Source: a virus. From it: a stretch of 64,000 nucleotides of DNA. Below, piece after piece: positions 12,966 through 19,197 of this stretch. The stretch lies in the IMG/VR virus record IMGVR_UViG_3300036399_001571, positions 108,520 through 172,519 of that record; one strand, 5' to 3'. The notes beneath the pieces are model-generated. The model was not told where the DNA came from. It did no database searches and saw only the letters and a program-made list of their open reading frames with translations. The position numbers were made by a program, and so were the translations under genes. Every line of letters begins with the position of its first letter. Positions within the stretch are counted from its first letter, which is position 1.

Positions 12966-13987
12966 GCCAAAGACAGAATAACTTCTTGCGCTAACACTTT
13001 CTTTTGTGTCACCCACGAGTTGTTGTTCATTGAGGCAAGCGCCCGTTCATCTGCTTTTGCGTCACGATAATGGTCAAGGTATTCAGCAATAGCGTTGTAA
13101 GCACTCCACCCGTTATACCCGTAGCCACCTGCGTTGCGTTCGTTGTCATACACGCCACGAACTAATGCCACTACCCCGTCACGGTTTTTCTTTTGTCTCT
13201 CCGTACCGTTCATTTCGTTCGGGAATACCTTGTCAAGTATCGTTGCGAGTTGCGCACTTCGTGGTGGAACGTTGATAGCAAGCAAGCGATTAGCCGTAAG
13301 TTGGAATGACTTCGCCCACTCCGTTGATATTTCTAGGACTTTTTGCGCTTCCTCAATAGCATTATCAGCGTTACGAGTGTGTCGTGCCGTGAATACCCGA
13401 CGAGCCGACGACTGCCCTGCGATTACCGTGTTTTTACACACCGCACGAATTGAGGTATTGGCAAAGGTGATAGCCGTCTTACCGTCGTGTCCGTTGCGAA
13501 CTAGCAAGTAACGGTCTATCTTGTCGTTGATACCCGTAGGGTCTATGACGAGTTGCCCCAAGTCAAGCGAACTAAAGAACTCTCTACCTTCGTCAAGTAC
13601 GCCACAAGTATCTACTACTGCGTCGCCCTTAGAAGCCCCGACTATTGCGAGGGCATACTCCAAGCACTCACGGTTTTGCTGTACGACATAGCGAGTGCCA
13701 ACCGTAGCAAGTCCGTCAAAAGTGCCGTCGGGGTTCACTCTCACGGTTGCCCGACTGTCCTCAATAACGACTGGCGTATTATCAGGATTTCTGATTAGGT
13801 TGCCCTCTGCGTCTACGACTGCGACTTTAGTAGTGACGACATCAAAGTCTGCTTGCGCCGCCTGAAGCATTGCCTCTGCTGTTTGTAGCCCCTTCATAGG
13901 CACTCCAAGCCTATGCCACGGGACTTCACGGTCTGCGTAAGCCATTTTCGCTACGCCCTTAGTGTCTACTTCTAGCATATGCGCCAT
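12962..13987 (-). CDS. DUF932 phage/plasmid-like protein, 341 aa
   Basis: The N-terminus (YADREVPWHRLGVPMKG), the ATVRVNPDGTFDGLATVGTR block, FFSSLDLGQ, and the C-terminal NAGGYGYNGWSAYNAIAEYLDH all fit the DUF932 family, which is widespread on phages and plasmids and often described as ssDNA-annealing-like or of unknown role. Length is typical. A TAGATTTATCTA palindrome lies about 30 bases upstream of the start (14018-14029). Confidence 0.85.
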   Translation of the reverse strand: MAHMLEVDTKGVAKMAYADREVPWHRLGVPMKGLQTAEAMLQAAQADFDVVTTKVAVVDAEGNLIRNPDNTPVVIEDSRATVRVNPDGTFDGLATVGTRYVVQQNRECLEYALAIVGASKGDAVVDTCGVLDEGREFFSSLDLGQLVIDPTGINDKIDRYLLVRNGHDGKTAITFANTSIRAVCKNTVIAGQSSARRVFTARHTRNADNAIEEAQKVLEISTEWAKSFQLTANRLLAINVPPRSAQLATILDKVFPNEMNGTERQKKNRDGVVALVRGVYDNERNAGGYGYNGWSAYNAIAEYLDHYRDAKADERALASMNNNSWVTQKKVLAQEVILSLA

Positions 13988-14017
13988 AACTTCGTGCCTC
14001 TCGCTGTTACTTCTAGT

Positions 14018-14029
14018 TAGATTTATCTA
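14018..14029. promoter_or_regulatory. TAGATTTATCTA operator-like element
   Basis: Five-base inverted arms TAGAT/ATCTA around TT, in the leader of the DUF932 gene. The same 15 bases (TAGATTTATCTAAAG) recur at 17612 at the end of the MerR-like gene. Confidence 0.4.
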
Positions 14030-14090
14030 AAGGCAAGCATACACTCGCCCCCTGCCTCACAGTGTATGCCGGGGCTATCTCGACATAACA

Positions 14091-14124
14091 AAAAGGGGGG
14101 CAGGCTGTGACACCTACCCCCTTC
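14091..14124 (-). terminator. Rho-independent terminator
   Basis: Minus-strand AAGGGGGT and CCCCCCTT arms with a T-run, 12 bases after the stop of the gene at 14137-14361. Confidence 0.7.
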
Positions 14125-14136
14125 GCTTTCGTTTTG

Positions 14137-14361
14137 TTAGTTGTATTCGTTGGTTAGCCAGTCATCACTTGACTTAGTGACTGGCGTAGCGAACTGACCA
14201 AATAACTGGCGAGCATATGGTGCGACAATTTCAGCGCCTCGCTTGACGGTCTGAAACTGCGTCACCTTTCTACCTGCCTTGTATCCAACGGCACTACCTA
14301 AGCCGAACGATACGACTGCTGTCATTGTTAGTAGTACGAGTACTGCGATTATTTCTATCAC
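14137..14361 (-). CDS. Small single-pass membrane protein, 74 aa
   Basis: GTG start; (M)IEIIAVLVLLTMTAVVSFGL is an N-terminal transmembrane helix, continuing GSAVGYKAGRKV, then a soluble tail. GGGGAAG is the ribosome binding site, and a near-consensus promoter lies upstream. Function unknown. Confidence 0.7.
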   Translation of the reverse strand: MIEIIAVLVLLTMTAVVSFGLGSAVGYKAGRKVTQFQTVKRGAEIVAPYARQLFGQFATPVTKSSDDWLTNEYN

Positions 14362-14397
14362 TTGCTTCCCCTTTGTTAGTAGTAACTTACCTACCTA

Positions 14398-14426
14398 AGT
14401 ATAGGGATAGTCATAGTACTTGTCAA
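14398..14426 (-). promoter_or_regulatory. Strong sigma-70-type promoter
   Basis: TTGACA and TATACT with a 17-base spacer, close to consensus. Two TACGGGTG-type boxes abut the -35 on its upstream side (14430-14448). Confidence 0.75.
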
Positions 14427-14429
14427 GTC

Positions 14430-14448
14430 ACCCGTACGACACCCGTAG
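14430..14448 (-). promoter_or_regulatory. Tandem TACGGGT boxes, locus A
   Basis: Two direct repeats (TACGGGTG and TACGGGTG on the minus strand) 11 bases apart, immediately upstream of a -35 box. One-turn spacing suggests a dimeric activator or repressor site. Confidence 0.5.
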
Positions 14449-14532
14449 GCACTTGCGAACTTCACAGAAATACGACTTGTGCCGTGTTTGTGTGGTTGTA
14501 TAGGTGGCGTGGTGGCTATAAGCCCCGGCTTT

Positions 14533-14811
14533 TCACTGCCTCTTGTCGTCTACGAACTCTGCGTATGCTTTCAGTGCTTCATCAGGTGCGCCGTCTACTA
14601 GATATTGGTGCATAACGCCTGCGAGGTCACGCCACTTGCCGTCACTTAGTACCTTCTCGGTAATCGTGTAGCCTTCGTGTTCGGTTGCCCAACTTATTGA
14701 GTGGGGCTGTGCCTTGTGTAGATAAGCAACGGCTTCGTAGTAAGTGCCGAAACTCTCAAGCACTGCGCCGTCTCTCGCTACTTCGTAACTAATCTGCGCT
14801 TCTGTGTTCAC
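14533..14811 (-). CDS. Hypothetical protein, 92 aa
   Basis: GTG start overlapping the TGA of the LysM gene as GTGA. (M)NTEAQISYEVARDGAVLESF has a pattern of strand, strand, helix (YYEAVAYLHKA) followed by a helical C-terminus. Not recognised. Translationally coupled to the LysM protein. Confidence 0.65.
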   Translation of the reverse strand: MNTEAQISYEVARDGAVLESFGTYYEAVAYLHKAQPHSISWATEHEGYTITEKVLSDGKWRDLAGVMHQYLVDGAPDEALKAYAEFVDDKRQ

Positions 14812-15080
14812 TTGTCAAACCTCACTTCTTGAGACACTCGGATTACTTGTCCGTACTTCGCCACTAGGTCATCAGTCGCTTTCAGTGTGTTGCCGTGACA
14901 CCACTTGACTGCTAAGCCACTTAGGGTATCGCCTTCCTGAACGATTACTCGGTCAATATCGCAACGATAATTTTCGTCGCCTCGCATTGAGATAATCATT
15001 GCGATAATCGTCACGAGGAATACGAGTGGGAGTGTAATCAGGTCACGCTTGCTTGGTCGGTTTGTGTAGTGGTTGTTCAT
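14808..15080 (-). CDS. Membrane-anchored LysM protein, 90 aa
   Basis: A transmembrane helix at about 14-31 (LITLPLVFLVTIIAMIIS) is followed by a LysM-type domain (VIVQEGDTLSGLAVKWCHG ... RVSQEVRF). It has the same plan as the protein at 7989-8321, though sequence similarity is low outside the LysM core. It could hold a partner at the peptidoglycan layer. Confidence 0.7.
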   Translation of the reverse strand: MNNHYTNRPSKRDLITLPLVFLVTIIAMIISMRGDENYRCDIDRVIVQEGDTLSGLAVKWCHGNTLKATDDLVAKYGQVIRVSQEVRFDK

Positions 15081-15108
15081 TGTCTGCCCCTTTCAGTAGG
15101 TACTAATT

Positions 15109-15137
15109 ACACTAGGGTAGTTTGTGACAAAGGTCAA
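15109..15137 (-). promoter_or_regulatory. Sigma-70-type promoter
   Basis: TTGACC and TAGTGT with a 17-base spacer, upstream of the LysM gene pair. Confidence 0.55.
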
Positions 15138-15167
15138 GGATTTCCGAGCCTTATGGGCATTGGGTTA

Positions 15168-15187
15168 TACCCGTAGGGCTACCCGTA
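15168..15187 (-). promoter_or_regulatory. Tandem TACGGGTA boxes, locus B
   Basis: Two TACGGGTA copies 12 bases apart, 30 bases upstream of the -35 of the LysM operon promoter. Confidence 0.5.
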
Positions 15188-15289
15188 GGCACTGCGCCAA
15201 CCTCATAGGGATTAGTAGGTGGCAGGGTGAGTGTGTTGCCACTACCTATGCCGGGGCTTCGAGCTTGCTGTTCGGTAATGGCAGGTGGA

Positions 15290-16072
15290 TTACTTAGTGA
15301 CGGTGCGCTTCTTTGGTGACTTCTTAGTGACTTGCTTCTTTGGGGCGGTGCGCTTGCTCACTGTCACTGATTTGTTTGGCGTGGGTAGCACTGTCACGGT
15401 AATCGCTCTAGCACTCTCAACCACTAGCACTGTCGTTGTTGTCGTTGTCGTAGGTGCTTCGGTAATCACTGGCTCACTCTCAACCACTGTCACTGGCTCA
15501 CTGTCTGCTACTGCTTCGGCTGTCTCGGATACAGGGACTGTCGTAGTCGTGGGTGCGATAGTCGTTGTCGTAGTCGTAGGGGCGAGGGTAGTCGTAGTCG
15601 TAGTCGTGGTCGTAGGTGCTTCGCTCACGGCTTCATTACAACTAACTGAACAGTCGCCATTGGTGACTACTGGATTACTACTAGCACCAACCAACTGATA
15701 GACGGCACTACGAGCGAGGGCGGTATCTATTCCGTCACGCCATAGGGCGAGCATAAAGTTAGGGCGATAGCCGTTGCCACCTGAACCGTGACCAATACCA
15801 ACTCCGACATATTCGCACACTGCGAACCATTGGTGCGCTTTCGCTATCGCCTTACCTAGTGCGCTATGACCACCATTGGAATAGGTAACTAATCTCTCAA
15901 ATGCTTCAGTGCCTATCTCGGTGTCAATAATCGTTATGACTGTCGGTTGCTGTGACGAGGGTGCTTCTCTCGGCTCACTACACTCACTTGCTCTCGCTTC
16001 GGTGATAGTGACAAGGGGTAGCGATAGCGATAGGGCTAGGGCTAATGCGATAAAGGTTCGTGCTTGCTTCAT
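15290..16072 (-). CDS. Secreted Thr-rich protein, 260 aa
   Basis: A signal peptide (MKQARTFIALALALSLSLPL, cleavage probably after ARA at about 28) precedes a compact domain at about 45-140 with AKAHQWFAVCEYVGVGIG and YRPNFMLALWRDGID. Two Thr runs (about 153-180 and 205-212) act as linkers and the C-terminus is strongly basic (KRTAPKKQVTKKSPKKRTVTK region). The protein is probably exported to or through the wall. The ATG at 16072 has a GAGAGAG ribosome binding site; the longer start at 16120 lies over the TACGGGTA boxes. Confidence 0.7.
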   Translation of the reverse strand: MKQARTFIALALALSLSLPLVTITEARASECSEPREAPSSQQPTVITIIDTEIGTEAFERLVTYSNGGHSALGKAIAKAHQWFAVCEYVGVGIGHGSGGNGYRPNFMLALWRDGIDTALARSAVYQLVGASSNPVVTNGDCSVSCNEAVSEAPTTTTTTTTTLAPTTTTTTIAPTTTTVPVSETAEAVADSEPVTVVESEPVITEAPTTTTTTTVLVVESARAITVTVLPTPNKSVTVSKRTAPKKQVTKKSPKKRTVTK

Positions 16073-16095
16073 AGTAACTCTCTCTCGGTATGGGC

Positions 16096-16115
16096 TACCC
16101 GTAAGGCTACCCGTA
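16096..16115 (-). promoter_or_regulatory. Tandem TACGGGTA boxes, locus C
   Basis: Two TACGGGTA copies 12 bases apart, only 24 bases upstream of the start of the secreted Thr-rich protein. At this position a bound protein would more likely repress than activate. Confidence 0.5.
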
Positions 16116-16130
16116 GGCATTGGAATTTTT

Positions 16131-16487
16131 TCACTTTTTTTCGCTTATCCACTCACCACCACTGGCGAACACTGTCTCTCCCTCATTGGTGAAACTCCAA
16201 GCGTAATCGCAACAAGGCTTTTGCTCATAGGGGCTAGGGTGTGCGCCTTTCTCTAGCGACTTCGCTAGTAGTGGGAATGTCTCTAGTAACTTGACGATAC
16301 AAGCGTGGCAGATATTCCACGACTTAGGTTCACTATCAGACATTAGAAACTCAAGGTTGTCGGTGAAACCACCATAGAAACCAAATGCTTCATAGGGTAA
16401 GCACCAACCACTGTCTAGTGTTGTTGCTGTCGGGTGACTTACGAGCTTGACTTCATCACAAGCGTCACACTTCACTGCGTTGCTCAT
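16131..16487 (-). CDS. Zinc-binding protein, 118 aa
   Basis: CxxC pairs at about 8-11 (CDACDEVK) and 60-63 (CHAC) and a later CC pair (KPCCDYAW) suggest a zinc ribbon. The middle is aromatic (FGFYGGFTDNLEF). ATGA overlap with the upstream gene at 16484. Function unknown. Confidence 0.7.
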   Translation of the reverse strand: MSNAVKCDACDEVKLVSHPTATTLDSGWCLPYEAFGFYGGFTDNLEFLMSDSEPKSWNICHACIVKLLETFPLLAKSLEKGAHPSPYEQKPCCDYAWSFTNEGETVFASGGEWISEKK

Positions 16488-16777
16488 AGTGCGTACTCTC
16501 CACGCTTACGGCGATAGTGCGATACAAAGTCATCACTGTCGTAGTCACAAGGCGTCCACACTATGTCGGCTTCGCTAAAGGTATCGTCAAGGTGTAAGCG
16601 AACTACTACATAGTCAAATGCGTCATAGGCGTTGTATGCGATAAACCTCATACAGCCTACGAGGGTAGAACGGTGTTCGTAGTGACTAGGTAAGTCATAG
16701 CGACACATACTCCAAGCGTCACCATAAGAGGGACACTCAACCACTGCGTACCTGCGTCTATCTTTCTCAATAGTCAT
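16484..16777 (-). CDS. Hypothetical protein, 97 aa
   Basis: MTIEKDRRRYAVVECPSYGD..., with an acidic and aromatic C-terminal half (CDYDSDDFVSHYRRKRGEYAL). Not recognised. It is the first gene of a run 16777 to 15290 behind promoter copy 17. Confidence 0.65.
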   Translation of the reverse strand: MTIEKDRRRYAVVECPSYGDAWSMCRYDLPSHYEHRSTLVGCMRFIAYNAYDAFDYVVVRLHLDDTFSEADIVWTPCDYDSDDFVSHYRRKRGEYAL

Positions 16778-16785
16778 AGTGTAAG

Positions 16786-16813
16786 CGTAGGGTAGGTGAT
16801 ATCAGAATTACTA
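16786..16813 (-). promoter_or_regulatory. Early repeat promoter, copy 17
   Basis: The GATATC half is intact but the first box is degraded (TAGTAATTCTGATATC). It lies 9 bases upstream of the gene at 16484-16777. Confidence 0.5.
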
Positions 16814-16817
16814 AATG

Positions 16818-16903
16818 GGGTAAGCAAGTAGGTAAGAGTAAGCAACGAGGTAAGCGAGTAGGTAGGTAAGCGAGTAAGTAAGTAGGTAGGTAAGTAGGTA
16901 GGT
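16818..16903. repeat. GTAG/GTAA tetranucleotide tract
   Basis: An 86-base tract made of GTAG, GTAA and GCGA tetranucleotides (for example GTAGGTAGGTAAGTAGGTAG). It lies between promoter copy 17 and the tandem TACGGGTA boxes of locus D. Such short-period tracts can slip and change length. Confidence 0.8.
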
Positions 16904-16905
16904 GT

Positions 16906-16924
16906 TACCCGTATGCTACCCGTG
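16906..16924 (-). promoter_or_regulatory. Tandem ACGGGTA boxes, locus D
   Basis: CACGGGTA and TACGGGTA 11 bases apart, next to the tetranucleotide tract and after the stop of the 28-aa membrane protein gene. Confidence 0.45.
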
Positions 16925-16933
16925 TGCCTTGCG

Positions 16934-17020
16934 TTAGTCATACTCTCTCAACTTCAGTGCGAAATAGATAAGGGCGATACTTGCTAGGCAGAATAACTCA
17001 AGCACTGTCTCACCACTCAT
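16934..17020 (-). CDS. Tiny membrane protein, 28 aa
   Basis: MSGETVLELFCLASIALIYF then ALKLREYD: one transmembrane helix with a charged C-terminal tail. The start overlaps the stop of the upstream gene as TAATG, which is the main reason to believe it. Confidence 0.5.
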   Translation of the reverse strand: MSGETVLELFCLASIALIYFALKLREYD

Positions 17021-17220
17021 TAGTCATTGCCTTGCGTATCGTTGCTATCCACTGCGTAGTCACTGCTGTCAAGCGTGAACTTAGGCATAACGAATAGCGT
17101 GTTGCCTATGCTGTATGCGTTACGGCTTGCGTTGTAAATTGCGTCAGGGAATAAGCGAACTAAGTCAATTGCTTTCAGTGGCGTATCGCTTAGGTGAACT
17201 ATGTTGCGTATTCGTGCCAT
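17020..17220 (-). CDS. Hypothetical protein, 66 aa
   Basis: MARIRNIVHLSDTPLKAIDL... ends in acidic DSSDYAVDSNDTQGND. The ATG at 17220 is preferred because the longer form to 17277 overlaps the upstream coding region. Not recognised. Confidence 0.6.
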   Translation of the reverse strand: MARIRNIVHLSDTPLKAIDLVRLFPDAIYNASRNAYSIGNTLFVMPKFTLDSSDYAVDSNDTQGND

Positions 17221-17233
17221 TGTCGTTGTCGCT

Positions 17234-17458
17234 TTACTTCGTACTAGCGACTGCGTGTGCGTAATAAATATCGTCACACCACTCTGCCAACTTCACTAAG
17301 TCGGCGACTAACGAACCTTGCGAGTTGAGCAACCCACGCAACCCATCAGGCAATGTTTGTGAATTGCTGTCACCACTGCGTGTTGTGTTGTGTATCGCCG
17401 TGATTAGGTCGCTAGCAATTTTTGCTATGTCACCAAAGTCGTTTGCGTTGTATACCAT
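17234..17458 (-). CDS. Hypothetical protein, 74 aa
   Basis: MVYNANDFGDIAKIASDLIT... is helical, ending in KLAEWCDDIYYAHAVASTK. AAGGGGGCATT precedes the ATG at 17458. First of three genes behind promoter copy 18. Not recognised. Confidence 0.65.
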   Translation of the reverse strand: MVYNANDFGDIAKIASDLITAIHNTTRSGDSNSQTLPDGLRGLLNSQGSLVADLVKLAEWCDDIYYAHAVASTK

Positions 17459-17488
17459 AATGCCCCCTTGTGTAGTAGTTACGGTAAG

Positions 17489-17516
17489 CATAGCGTATGC
17501 GATATCAGATTTACAA
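17489..17516 (-). promoter_or_regulatory. Early repeat promoter, copy 18
   Basis: TTGTAAATCTGATATC with GCTATG in the -10-like position. It is the last copy; none is seen between here and 64 kb. Confidence 0.65.
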
Positions 17517-17537
17517 AACGCCTTCCAGAGTGGTAGG

Positions 17538-17551
17538 CGGGGCTCTTCGAA
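17538..17551. promoter_or_regulatory. LexA/SOS-box-like palindrome 5
   Basis: CGAACACCTGTTCG has both perfect arms and lies 22 bases upstream of promoter copy 18. Confidence 0.6.
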
Positions 17552-17611
17552 CACCTGTTCGCCCTTGGTGGGCACCCGTATTCCAAATTTTTCACTTCAC
17601 CGTATTTCAAC

Positions 17612-17623
17612 TAGATTTATCTA
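17612..17623. promoter_or_regulatory. TAGATTTATCTA element, second copy
   Basis: The same palindrome as at 14018-14029. Here it overlaps the stop codon of the MerR-like gene, so it may be an autoregulatory or insulating site, or simply a conserved 3' end. Confidence 0.35.
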
Positions 17624-18249
17624 AAGCGGCTCTTAGAGGTCTTCTTCTTGCCTTTTGCTGCCTGGTAGGCCTCCATGTCGTCTATCGGCGTCACAAGCTC
17701 TCCTATGTTCGTCCAGTCCGCCTTCTCGCCTAAGTGCATGACCGCTGTCTTGACTTCCCAGCGCATCTCAGCATCGAATGCAATGTCTAATAGTTTGATA
17801 TGCAGCTTGTTGAGGTCGTATATGGTCATCGGTGATGAGTCGCCATACCTGAAGTGTTCTCTGAGTGCTGCAGATAGCTCTGCGTAGTTTCCGTCAACAT
17901 GAATGATGTCTTCAGGCTTTGTGATGTTTGTAGCTATGTAGCCATATGGCTCTTCCATCAAATTGAGAAACGTCCGCATGAGTTCTCTCATTTTTTGAGT
18001 CCCAAAACCGGCTTCTTCTAACTGTCCAAGGAGTAGAACAATGAAGCATCCTTCATAGGTGAAGCTTCTGTCATAGCCTGAGACACCTGTCTGTATGTAG
18101 GCGGGGGGGATAAACCCTTCTTTAATCCAGTTATCGAAAGTCTTGTACTGAGTTTCGGTGTAAAAGGAGAGCTCTTGCAGTGTGAGTGTAAGAGTTTGTT
18201 TCTTTTGTAGATGGAGAGCTTTGATTCTCTCTGTGTCCATAAGTGCCAT
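17617..18249 (-). CDS. MerR-like DNA-binding regulator, 210 aa
   Basis: Residues 22-85 look like a MerR-type winged helix: LQELSFYTETQYKTFDNWIK, then GFIPP and GYDRSFTYEGCFIVLLLGQL. The C-terminal domain (about 95-190) is helical and ends in a basic tail (KGKKKTSKSRFR). It stands at the border between the early cassettes and the rest, with inverted GGATAAATTTAA arms upstream (18297-18398). A role as phage repressor or early/late switch is an inference. Confidence 0.65.
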   Translation of the reverse strand: MALMDTERIKALHLQKKQTLTLTLQELSFYTETQYKTFDNWIKEGFIPPAYIQTGVSGYDRSFTYEGCFIVLLLGQLEEAGFGTQKMRELMRTFLNLMEEPYGYIATNITKPEDIIHVDGNYAELSAALREHFRYGDSSPMTIYDLNKLHIKLLDIAFDAEMRWEVKTAVMHLGEKADWTNIGELVTPIDDMEAYQAAKGKKKTSKSRFR

Positions 18250-18296
18250 TGTGTTGTTCCTCTAGGTGTAAATATAACAGAAGACGTGGCAAACCA

Positions 18297-18398
18297 GGAT
18301 AAATTTAACTGAAAGTTGGCGCGCCGTTTTTCTCAGTTTCGTTATGCGTGGTAGCTACAAAATATATAACAGCTTGCTATTGCTGTTTAAATTTATCC
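18297..18398. promoter_or_regulatory. Inverted GGATAAATTTAA arms upstream of MerR-like gene
   Basis: GGATAAATTTAA (18297-18308) and TTAAATTTATCC (18387-18398) are perfect inverted copies 78 bases apart, with a further AATTTATCC at 18472. The interval is AT-rich and holds TATATA sequences. The arms could be operator half-sites allowing looping. Confidence 0.45.
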
Positions 18399-18411
18399 AA
18401 TAGAGGGCCAA

Positions 18412-18462
18412 AAATAAAAAAATCGCGGGGAAACCCGTCGCCTAGATTACAAGTCCCCGCCG
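18412..18462 (-). terminator. Rho-independent terminator
   Basis: Minus-strand CGGGGA and TCCCCG arms followed by TTTTTTT, overlapping the last codons of the gene at 18447-18836. Confidence 0.7.
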
Positions 18463-18836
18463 TTTCGTTTTAATTTATCCAGAACTCTGAACTCAGCAAG
18501 CGATTTTGACTTGTATCCATTTGCTGTCATTCTGGCGTTCATGGCGTCGTGTTCTTGTTTCTTTCTTGTTTGTCCTGTGAGCTGGAGAACGTGCTGTCCA
18601 TAGAGCGTGATTCTGTATTTCTCTTGTCCTTTTGACCCTGTCTCTTCCAGACAGCCGCTTCTTGCCAGATGCTTGAAAGACTCCTCAACATGATTGATGT
18701 AGTCCTTCCTGTTGAGTTGGAAGCTCCGGTAATCAGCACGAGTGAACCAGCCTTTTTTCATCTTTGCATAACACATGACAACATAGGCCTGGCTGCCCTG
18801 TTTGATTGGCTTTCTATTTGGGATTTGATTTGTCAT
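18447..18836 (-). CDS. wHTH-like protein, 129 aa
   Basis: The order YVVMCYAKMKKGWFTRADYR, VEESFKHLARSGCLEETGSK and KYRITLYGQHVL resembles a small winged helix, and the C-terminus is basic (RKKQEHDAMNARM). It probably binds DNA. It lies 3 bases downstream of the gene at 18839 and ahead of the MerR-like regulator. Confidence 0.6.
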   Translation of the reverse strand: MTNQIPNRKPIKQGSQAYVVMCYAKMKKGWFTRADYRSFQLNRKDYINHVEESFKHLARSGCLEETGSKGQEKYRITLYGQHVLQLTGQTRKKQEHDAMNARMTANGYKSKSLAEFRVLDKLKRNGGDL

Positions 18837-18838
18837 AT

Positions 18839-19150
18839 TTAGTCTTTTTTGGTTCCTTGCCAGCTCAGTGAGTTGATGATTCTCGACTCCTCATGCAGTG
18901 CCATTGCGTACTCCCCAATGACGGTGCCCGTAGAATCGTCCACAATCGCATTGTGGAGCCTTGTAGCGAGCCCTTTCCATAGTTCTATTAGTTCTGCCGC
19001 ATTTGTGGCGTCATCATGCATTACGCACTTGCTCACAGGGTTTCGTATCTTCTCCAAAAACTCTGGGTAATCAACTTTTGCCTTTGGTTTTACCTTTTTT
19101 GCCATTCCGATTGACTTTCCGGTGGCTGTAACTACTTTTGGTTCCGTCAT
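18839..19150 (-). CDS. Hypothetical protein, 103 aa
   Basis: A Lys-rich N-terminus (MTEPKVVTATGKSIGMAKKV) precedes a helical domain (AAELIELWKGLATRLHNAIV). Not recognised. It is in one transcription unit with 18447-18836. Confidence 0.65.
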   Translation of the reverse strand: MTEPKVVTATGKSIGMAKKVKPKAKVDYPEFLEKIRNPVSKCVMHDDATNAAELIELWKGLATRLHNAIVDDSTGTVIGEYAMALHEESRIINSLSWQGTKKD

Positions 19151-19197
19151 GGACCAGAGCGTATCTATTTTTTGGTTTTTAACAACCTAAATTTGAA

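Noticed and set aside
15285-15698. Plus-strand Val-rich ORF
   Set aside because: Antisense shadow of the Thr codon runs in the secreted protein.
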